Origin: Porogramme epimiltina
Lineage: Eukaryota; Basidiomycota; Agaricomycetes; Polyporales; Polyporaceae
NCBI GenBank assembly: GCA_900155495.1
Contig: FTLJ01000898.1
Span: 1 to 39,055, forward strand
Direction of reading: 5' to 3'
Length of the DNA: 39,055 nucleotides
Shown: positions 31,775 through 39,055 of the stretch, piece after piece
Numbering within the stretch: the first letter of the stretch is position 1
Layout of the letters: each line of letters opens with the position of its first letter
Translations under genes and position numbers: made by a program
Notes under the pieces: generated by a model
Seen by the model: the letters and a program-made list of their open reading frames with translations, nothing else
Databases searched by the model: none
What the model was told of the DNA's origin: nothing

Positions 31775-32381
31775 TCATTTTGGTGCTACCGCCTCCGTAA
31801 CAGCGGGTGCGCTCGTCTGGGCCGTGCCCTTCTTCTCCTTGCCCCCCATGTACCAGTAGTTGATGAAACGGCCTCCCTGGATGGACTGCGCGGTCGCGTT
31901 GGTTGCGTGGCAGGCGAAGAGAAGGTAGTTCCGTGGCTGCACGCGCCACGCTGGAATGCGCATTCGGTTGGCGGGGGATGCATATAGAGAGGGTATGGAA
32001 CGTACCGAAGCGCATGAAGACCATACTGGAATGGTGCGATGCGAGCGTGAATAGGGTGGGGTAGGGAAACCAGCTGGCCACTCACGAGTAGGACGCAAGA
32101 GCGGTCGTCATGGGCCCTGAAATAACCTCCTCATCCTTGCTGAGATCCGCGAGGGCAGCGAGCGGGAGACCCCAGTTGGCGACCTGCAATTGCCCCAAGC
32201 GTGAGTCAAACGGATGGGGTCTTGGGGAACCAATCACGGACCGGGCCCCAGAAGTGGGTGCCTGTGTGCAAAAAAGACAAAAGGTGAGCAGAGCGCAGGG
32301 GGCGGGGGCGGGGAGAGGCGTACTGAAGAAATATTCGCGGGCGGCGGGGGACCTGATCCAGCTGGCGAACGCGGAGGCCAT
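31775..32381 (-). CDS. MPC1: mitochondrial pyruvate carrier subunit 1
   Basis: Minus-strand exons 32381-32324, 32261-32242, 32183-32086, 32025-32006, 31950-31775; 123 aa. Inner-membrane protein that, with MPC2/MPC3, imports pyruvate into mitochondria. Strong family match: [19 protein letters not shown] (start of the fold), [64 protein letters not shown]. The two 20-nt exons are required to join THFWGP to VANWG and MVFMRF to AWRV. The tail after [11 protein letters not shown] is short and polar. It converges on DNA ligase I (141 bp between stops) and diverges from the next gene. Confidence 0.93.
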
Positions 32382-32963
32382 GGTGGGGCAGAGTGAAGGA
32401 GTCTGACGAGCACGAATTCTCGCGTCGGGCAATTGCGCTGACGGGCGTCAGAGTGGGTTTGAGCGGGCCGTGCACGTGGGAGAGACGCCGAGAGGACCGC
32501 GCTGGTGGCAGGCGAGGCAGGGGAAGATCCCGATCGGGAGACGCTGCATCCCGGATGTATGATCTCGGGGAAGGCAGAGCGGAACAGATGGTCTAGTTGG
32601 TGAGTGCGGCCAGACTGCAGCTGCTGCCCTGGTTTGTGTGCGCTGGCTCGGTCGCGGGCACGGTGCTGCGGTGCGGGCAGAGTGGGCGGTGGTCGCCGGG
32701 TGATGGACGACGGACATGTCTGAGCCCGCTGCCCGCGGCGTTTCTCCCGCCTCGTTGCAGCGGTTCGCAAGCGCCAGTGTGTGTGCATAATCCCGCAGGC
32801 CTGCTTGCGCCCCGCCACCGCCTGCCCCTCTTCCCTGTCCGCACTCTCCCCCCGCCACACACCCCGGCCGTCCTCCTCATCGCCTTCTCGCCCGAAACGG
32901 CCCCGGACCAACCTCTCCTTTCTGCCACTGGCCACCGGCTCAGACGCCCTCAGAGGATCCGCC
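32382..32963. promoter_or_regulatory. divergent promoter between MPC1 and the Gly-tract gene
   Basis: About 580 bp between two starts. A CT-rich leader precedes the plus-strand ATG (32820-32935). Long open frames here are GC-driven and carry no domain. No TATA box seen. Confidence 0.4.
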
Positions 32964-34597
32964 ATGCAGGCCTACCACAACGGCGCGGACCGCTACTTCC
33001 AGGCCCCCGCGGGTTTCGCTCAGCAGCCCCAGTACTACCAGCAATTCCCTGGCTATGGCTACCCCCAGTCCGGTGCCCCCACCCAGACGGTCGTACAGCC
33101 CTACCCATCGTACCCCGGCAACATGCCCCCGCCCACCCCTATCCCCGGCCGACCCCGCCCCCTCGACCGCGAGATATCTCGCTCAACCACACCAGGCCGC
33201 ATCAAACACCCAAAGGGCATCATGAAGCGTAGCCGCACCCCTGAGCGCCCCCCTTCACCCATCCCGCGCCCCGTGTCCCGTGGCCGGAGCTCCGAGTCCA
33301 TCCCCGCCCACCGCGTCCGCACGCGCTCCGGCTCCCGCCCACGCTTCGTGGCTGGTACGTCCTCGCGCCCCTCACTTCCCCCCGATGCATGAGCCACATA
33401 CGCGGGCGCACTTGCTGCTGCTGCTTCCCGACTAGATCACATCATGCTTTCCCTCTACTCGACAAACAAACTCCTGCTTGAGAACGTCCCCACGGCCGAT
33501 GCCATCGACGAGCTCTCGGAGGAGGTCATGCCCATCTGGCCCCATGGCCTCAGCTCATCTCAATACCGACGAACAAAATGGAGGGTCGAGTTCATGGGCG
33601 ACCCGTGGTCGTGCGTAGGAATCGACGCGATAATGTCTGTGGCATCTTGTGGCATCGGATCCTTTGTTCTAGTTCTCGCTGACGTCATACCCTTCCATCC
33701 AGGACTGGCAAGATGATTATTCAACTCTACACTGTCCTCGCTCGACAAGTGCGCCTCTTCCGTTTACTATAGGAAATATTGCTCATATCACAAACAAAGG
33801 GGTACTCCTATCTCACAACAGTGCGCGTCGCGAACCCAGTGAGTGGTGGCGATGCACCCCTCTCCCGTTTCCCCCTCACTGAATGATCGGGTGCCGTAGT
33901 GGAAACCACCGCAGCTGGTCTTTGTCGAAACCCAACCGGAGAACGCCTTCTTCTTCGTGATCATGATATCCAAATCCGGCGACAGGCTCACGGTGTTCGA
34001 CGGCCCGCCAGAGCTCACGCAGGAGCTCGGCATCGGCCTCCGGGCCACGTTCCCGCGCCGGATCACGACCGACCGCGCGACCGAGGACGGCCTACACATC
34101 TTCGAAGTCAAGAAAGGGAGCTACGGAGGTGCGTCCCGTGTGCCGCAGGGCCCGCTTCCAACTTATCCATTACAAACCACATGCTCACGCGCGCCTCTCC
34201 CCTCGTCCCGCTCTGCGCCCGCGCCCGCTCCCACTCTCACCCGCCGCCCACCTCTCCCCTCCCTCGCGCAGTCGCTGTGGACAAGAGCATGCTCGTCGCG
34301 TTCATCCTACAGTTCTTCAACGGCACCGGCTTCCGCCTCAACGGCTCCGTGCCCATGGGCACCCGCTCCTTCTTCCACCTCGGCCAGCGCAAGGAGATGT
34401 GGGTCTTCCGTAATATCGCCTCCGACCCCGCTGGCTTCCGCCCGCGCGTGCCCCAGAAGGAGTACGTGCAGATGGTCGTGCCGGGCGGTGGCGGCGGCGG
34501 TGGAGGTGGTGGTGGTGGTGGTGGAGGGGGCGGGCGCCGCCCGTCGAGCCGGCAGAGCCGTGGCGACCACCCCCCGGAACCGATTCTAGTCCCCTGA
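32964..34597 (+). CDS. uncharacterised basidiomycete-type protein with disordered N-terminus and poly-Gly C-terminus
   Basis: Exons 32964-33354, 33436-33610, 33703-33748, 33800-33838, 33900-34128, 34272-34597; 401 aa, phases consistent. I do not recognise the family. Residues 1-130 are disordered: Tyr/Gln/Pro-rich (QQPQYYQQFPGYGYPQSG), then Arg/Ser/Pro-rich (SRSTTPGRIKHPKGIMKR). Residues about 131-355 look folded, with LYSTNKLLLENVPTADAI, WRVEFMGDPWS, QGYSYLTTVRVANP, QLVFVETQPENAFFFVIMIS, DGLHIFEVKKGSYG, VAFILQFFNGTGFRLNG and FHLGQRKEMWVFRN. No signal peptide or clear TM helix. The C-terminus has 17 consecutive glycines, then an Arg/Ser-rich tail. The central part resembles a conserved domain of unknown function; nucleic-acid binding would be only a guess from the basic disordered parts. 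Confidence 0.7.
34484..34534 (+). repeat. GGN trinucleotide repeat coding 17 glycines
   Basis: Seventeen Gly codons in a row with six consecutive GGT units; others are GGC, GGA and GGG. Such a microsatellite is prone to length change between strains and encodes a flexible linker near the protein's C-terminus. Confidence 0.85.
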
Positions 34598-35930
34598 GAC
34601 GGGGCGTGTGAGGCGTGAGGTCGACTCTCCACGGGGAAACCGAAGCCCTCGAAGCCTCCACGGCACGGCTGGGCAGCGCGGGCTCGTGCCCGGCCTTGAG
34701 GCCCCCTCGTGCCCGCCGTTTCGCTTTGATGATATCCACGACCCCGCGACGATAATATTGATGCCGAAACGATGTATCGATGCTTAGACTTGTACGCTTA
34801 CGGGGTTCCCCCTATTTTCATGGTTCTGGGGGTGTGTCTCTTGTCGCTCGTCGCTGCTGTTGCTGTCGCTATCCGGTCTTGTATCTACTCCATGCGTCAC
34901 CGCGCTATTTGTAACAATTTCTCTTGGGAACGATGATGTACATAGTGGTCGGCTTCTCAAAACATCACGGAATGCGCCACACCTCCCCGCAGCTCTTGCT
35001 CGCTCCCGGCCATTTGGCGGAGAACGTAACAAGCCCCGCGGGCAGGGGTGACCATTCGTACACTTCTGCCCCGACTTCTATCTCGTTCGCATGCTCATAT
35101 CGACATCCTCAACATTACCTGCAGCACTGTCAGCGAAGGGAAGCCGTTCATACGAGAATGCATCAAACGCACGCAGAAATCGTGAGCCGCTGGCGTTGCG
35201 TCAGTGGACTGCCTTTGCCAGTCTTGGTTCCACCTCCGTTCGTCGTGGTTGGCTTTTTGATTTCACCGGTGAGCTGTTTGGGGCCGGCCATTCTGAAAGA
35301 TACTGCAGTGCAGGCGGTGCAGACGAATCCGTGAGTATGCCCGTGCCTATATAGATAGTCGTGAAAGGTGCCGAGGGGAACGCTTGCCTGAAGAAAGGTG
35401 CGTGTAGAAGCAGCAGTACACCTAATGGTAAATCAGGAAAAGCCGGTCAAAACGTGGTGACACGAGCTCACCTCGAGACGATGTGTCGGAGAGCTGAGAG
35501 AGATGCACTCGGGGGGCGAAGCGCGTCTGAGTTCTCTTCTGCGGGGACCCGCCCCGAACTTATACTCGACGACCATGCAGACCGGTCACTCAAGCTATAA
35601 CGTCCAGATACGCAGTATCCCCGGCGGCGTGGGTGCCCTGGCACGAAGAGCTAGCGAGCGAGTGCGGGAGGTGATATCGAAGAGGGGCCCGCATCAAACT
35701 CCAACTTACGGGGCGCGTCAGATGGCCCGACGCCGCCGTACGGCGGGCAGCCGCGCTCCCCGCGAGAACCTAGCGGGCTCACATGCTCGAGCTAGAAGGG
35801 CTTGTTCGGACAAGATCTAGCGCGCGCGCAGTCCGGGGAGGTGCAAGAAAGGCTCGAGGAAGTGCTTGGAATATGGATTGCGCGAGCGGCACGGCACCGG
35901 AGTGATCTATACTTTGCTACGCCGTTCCCA
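34598..35930. other. 1.3-kb region without supported genes
   Basis: Short frames on both strands (for example 34784-35032 minus, 34924-35334 plus) have no domain, and no set of exons with consistent splice phases was found. TATATAG occurs near 35349. The left part is the 3' flank of the Gly-tract gene. Confidence 0.35.
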
Positions 35931-36454
35931 TCACTTCTGCTTGACGGGAGCCGAGGGCTGGGTAACCCCCTTAGTGGGCCCCGTAAGACTGCCTTTGGGT
36001 ATGAACCAATCCTCGTCATCGTCGTTATCGTCGTCCTCGCCGTCCTCGCCAGACTGCTCCCTGTTGAAAGTCGTCGGTTAGAAAGTGAGGATAGATGGGT
36101 GTGATGTCGTCACTCACCCCACGGGTGCACTCGCCGTGGGCCCTCGAGGAGCCGGGATATCGCAGGGCCCAGTGGCGGCCTCGGGGCCCGCGGTGTCGCG
36201 GCACGAGCTGGCCCTGTGGGTATCGTGCACGATCAGCGTACGCCAGTCTTGGGATCCGACCGGTGTACGTACTGTTGGATGGCGCCATGCCTGTCAGATG
36301 AGGAGTGAGTTGGGTGGGAAGAGAAACAGCGTGTTGAATAAATTGGCACATGCCCGAGTGCGGATGGCGTTGAGTTTGAAGGCGTGTCATCAGAGGAAGT
36401 AGAAGCGTCTTTCTCAGGGCCGGTGGAGGCGGCAAGCGTCTGTGCGGTCGACAT
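35931..36454 (-). CDS. small hypothetical protein with acidic C-terminal segment
   Basis: Tentative minus-strand model, exons 36454-36273, 36213-36118, 36060-35931; 135 aa. Both introns have good signals (GTACGT...CACAG; GTGAGT...CAACAG) and the phases close. The N-terminus is Ser/Thr-rich (MSTAQTLAASTGPEKDAS), the middle Pro/Ala-rich, and the end has an acidic run GEDGEDDDNDDDEDWFIPKG, then TKGVTQPSAPVKQK. No domain is recognised. Support comes only from splice consistency and the non-random acidic end; a second possible intron near 36290-36353 is not in phase. Confidence 0.4.
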
Positions 36455-37096
36455 GGGGAATATTGGGGCGTTCACAGGAGATAGAGCGTGGGGGTGATGA
36501 GGATGCACAAGGGAACGCGGGAGGAGACTTATATGCGGCCTATAAAGTCCACCATGCGGTAGGAACGTGCAGACCTGGAACGCAGAGGGGCTCGCTGCTC
36601 GTGATTCAGAAGCAGCAGTGGGAACACGAGGCTCGTGAGGGCAATGTACACTCAGCATCAAGCCAAAGACGAGGCTGCTTAGAGTGTGTAAGGGGAGAAT
36701 GACGGTGCTACGTGTATTCTCTTCGCGCAAGTTATCTCAACGTGGAGCCCTAAGGACAGAACTCGAAAGAGAGCCAGAGCCACGAAGCCATAGCAAGAAG
36801 TATATCGCATGCAAAGAAGCAGTGTCCCAGGTGATATTTAGACCGAACCCGTGTAAGAGGGGGCTCCGTGAAGGAGAGTAGTTGCAAGCGACTGCTAGAG
36901 CTGCGGGTATATATGCCTGAGCCCAGATACGGCCCGTGGCATCCGGTAGCGCGCGCCTTCCATTTTCAGAAATCCAAGTACAGAGTCGGAGGGTCCACCT
37001 GTGTTCTGTGTCCAATGTCCACTGTCCATTCGCCCCCATGACCGTCAACAACTGTCCCTGAACCCCAGAACCCGAGTTCTATCCGCAGCTTGTAGC
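36455..37096. other. gap between the two small minus-strand models
   Basis: About 640 bp with no supported gene. Possible promoter of the 35931-36454 model on its left side and 3' flank of the next model on its right. Confidence 0.3.
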
Positions 37097-37710
37097 CTAA
37101 TTGCCTCCCTTCTTTCCATCCTTGGCTGTCTTCGCCGCCTTCGCCGGGTCCTCGGCCTCCTTCCGCTCTTCTCCGGAGGTATCCTTGTCCGTCTCCTTCC
37201 TTTTCTTGTCAGCAACAGGGACAGGCGGCTTGATGGACTTCTTTGCCGTCGGAGGGCGCGGCGGTGCCCTCGGAGTGAAGTCGTCAGAGCCGTCAGAGTC
37301 GTCATCGGAGTGGTCCAAGAAGCCATCGTGGCATGAGCTACAGCCACAATGAAACGGTGCCCGTCAGTTAAACGGCGAATAAAATCCACCCCGAAGGACC
37401 CCTATACCTGCCATCAACAAATGCTACTTTAAGCCTCCTGCGATTACGTTTATTTTAAACAATCACGCAGATCGAGAACGCACTAGCACGACAGGGAATC
37501 TACTCACTGAGCTATCACTATCTCAGATGCGACTACCGTAGACACGCTCTCTTTCTCCGGCCGGCGTCCAGTCGCGACGCATGTTACGGCGAGCGCCATC
37601 CCCTTGGTAGCCCTGGTGTCTCTTGGATAGCCAGACAAGTTAGATGTATGCAGGATACGGTACACAACTGAATGCACTCACATCTCCAACATACAAGCAG
37701 TTGAAGTCAT
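37097..37710 (-). CDS. small hypothetical protein with Lys/Glu-rich tail
   Basis: Tentative minus-strand model, exons 37710-37682, 37612-37508, 37437-37408, 37337-37097; 134 aa. The introns use GTGAGT, GTGAGT and GTATAG donors with CCAG, GCAG and GTAG acceptors, and all phases close. The protein reads MTSTACMLEMATKGMALAV, VASEIVIAQRLKVAFVDG, then an acidic patch DHSDDDSDGSDD, PRAPPRPP and a Lys-rich tail ending KDGKKGGN. No domain is recognised. The last exon is the most convincing part; the first exon is the weakest. Confidence 0.4.
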
Positions 37711-39055
37711 CGACGTGAGGTGAGAGGTCTCTTGACAGCGTTGTGCAGGTACGGTGGTGCTCAGAGTGGGAGGTTTATGGTGGCCAAGAGGTCGCGAATT
37801 CTTCCTGTGGAAACGATCTTTTATAAGAGAAGGTGGCTGCCAGACATCGGGCAGGGCTGCATTGTGCAGATTTTCCCATGAGATCCGGAACCCTAGTATC
37901 GCGGCGCTGAGGTCTCCATAAGGTAATAACTCTTGTTTGCAGATGTTTCTGTAACTTCCCTAGCACTAGACACTCCAATACATATAGCATTCCAAATATA
38001 ACCAAGAAGGACTTTCCAAATACAACATACCTGATGGGAATGCTCCTCGAGAGAGCTGGACAAAAGGCTGAGTCAAATTTCACGGCGTATGATTGTACCA
38101 TAATGAAGGGAGCGCCTCAAAAGAAGACTCTTTGCCGTTCAACGTGATATATACAGAATATTGCGATTGTCAGGACTTAGTATGTGACAGCGGCAGGCTG
38201 AGATAAACCGCAGCTACTCGCACGAGTCGCACCTACTAGTACGTGCGATGACTTCTGAGACATAGTACAGTGCATGCCACAGCATCGTGATGCATATTTT
38301 GTGGATGGAGTAAGCGTCGAGATCCTGGTCTGTACTTGGCCTATTTCGAACCAATTCAAGTTCAAAAGTGGCATGTTCGTTATAGTACTTCTAGTATTGT
38401 TACTTGCTACATCAGGTGGAAAAGATGGCTTATGATAGGAGAAGGGCATTTCAGAGCTTCATGCTCAAGTGAAAAGCCTCAGGACATAAATTCTGTCCAT
38501 CCGATCGATCATCGAACTGGCCTTTCGCGCTGTACATGGTACTTCAGGCCAGAGTGGGGATGTTCATCATTCAACGCTTAGCAGCACTTGATTAGTCGGA
38601 TCGCTGAAAGGCGCACCTTACGTAATAATAAATGCCGATGTGCCGACGCACCAAGGCCACGAATTCAATCATAGCCTACTGGGCTTGCTTGACTCTACTT
38701 GTTGGATAGAATTATACATATAGTAACAGACCCTTGGGCTAGCTCCGACCGTATTCTCCATCTTCCTAAGGTCTGATACCAAGTATGTTATATAGTTACT
38801 GAAAGTCCGATTCGCGAAGCCTCTGATCCAAGCGCATGCATAACGATCAGGCACTCCTCGGCTCCCTCGAGAACCCGTCACCCCTATTTCTTTACCTATC
38901 TCATTGCAGCAGATTTCCTTGTGACCGTTTCATTTAACGCCGGCCCCTCCCCCTGGTCTCCTCCGGTGCTGGAGGCGGGGGGGGGGGTGGGGGTGGGGGC
39001 TGGGATCCTAGGGACTTCGTCTTGTCGACGTTCGGCCTCACCTTTTCCCCCTTTG
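37711..39055. other. gene-poor right end, AT-richer
   Basis: No gene supported; frames are short and scattered (longest 108 codons, minus, 37775-38101). Base composition is clearly AT-richer than the rest of the window from about 37770 to 38880. The end is GC-rich with a long G tract. Confidence 0.35.
38977..39004 (+). repeat. G-rich tract, possible G-quadruplex
   Basis: Runs of 11, 5, 5 and 3 guanines are separated by T, T and CT. Four G-runs with very short loops fit the G-quadruplex pattern. The surrounding 38940-38975 is C/T-rich. Confidence 0.6.

Noticed and set aside
33899..34597. 232-codon single-exon gene in the Gly-tract locus
   Set aside because: It reads exon 5 of the larger gene in the wrong frame; only its last part coincides with the true exon 6.
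35802..36104. Plus-strand frame with a hydrophobic run (ILVIVVIVVLAVLARLL)
   Set aside because: It is the antisense of the GAC/GAT-rich acidic segment of the minus-strand model; the hydrophobic run is a by-product of that repeat.

Overview
The window looks like nuclear DNA of a mushroom-forming basidiomycete (Agaricomycete). Genes are dense and cut by many introns of about 50-60 nt with GTRNGY donors and YAG acceptors, sequence is GC-rich, and the recognisable proteins are eukaryotic and fungal (SGT1, RTA1-like, DHFR, bL36m, SLC35-type transporter, PPZ-type phosphatase, uS17, DNA ligase I, MPC1). No prokaryotic operon, virus or plasmid feature is seen. All gene models were built by hand from reading frames plus splice signals; for every multi-exon model the exon lengths close in phase.

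Left third (1-16.9 kb): an SGT1 co-chaperone gene (484-1310) with a perfect heat-shock element upstream is followed by a same-strand array of six intact RTA1-like seven-TM genes (1949-3415, 4244-5685, 7256-8702, 9837-11144, 12630-14009, 15423-16845). The first two lie in a recent tandem duplication of a 2.2-kb unit that includes promoter and 3' flank. The last three start with a 4-nt exon (ATGG). Four copies of a palindromic 14-mer (CGG-N8-CCG type) lie upstream of genes 4 and 5.

Middle (17-27 kb): DHFR (+) converges on mitochondrial bL36 (-), which diverges from an SLC35/DMT transporter (+). After a 1.7-kb gap come, all on the minus strand, a PPZ-like phosphatase with a myristoylation-type N-terminus, ribosomal protein uS17 (RPS11), and a 7-TM GPCR-like protein with a long cytosolic tail.

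Right third (28-39 kb): DNA ligase I (+, 18 exons) with two GC-AG introns, one inside the PCNA-binding box, and an upstream in-frame ATG that adds a presequence-like segment; then MPC1 (-), divergent from an unrecognised basidiomycete-type protein (+) with 17 consecutive glycines. The last 4.5 kb is gene-poor, with two small, weakly supported minus-strand models and a G-rich tract near the end.

The main accessory system is the RTA1-like array: co-oriented duplicated membrane proteins with their own promoters and a shared candidate operator. The remaining genes are mostly housekeeping.
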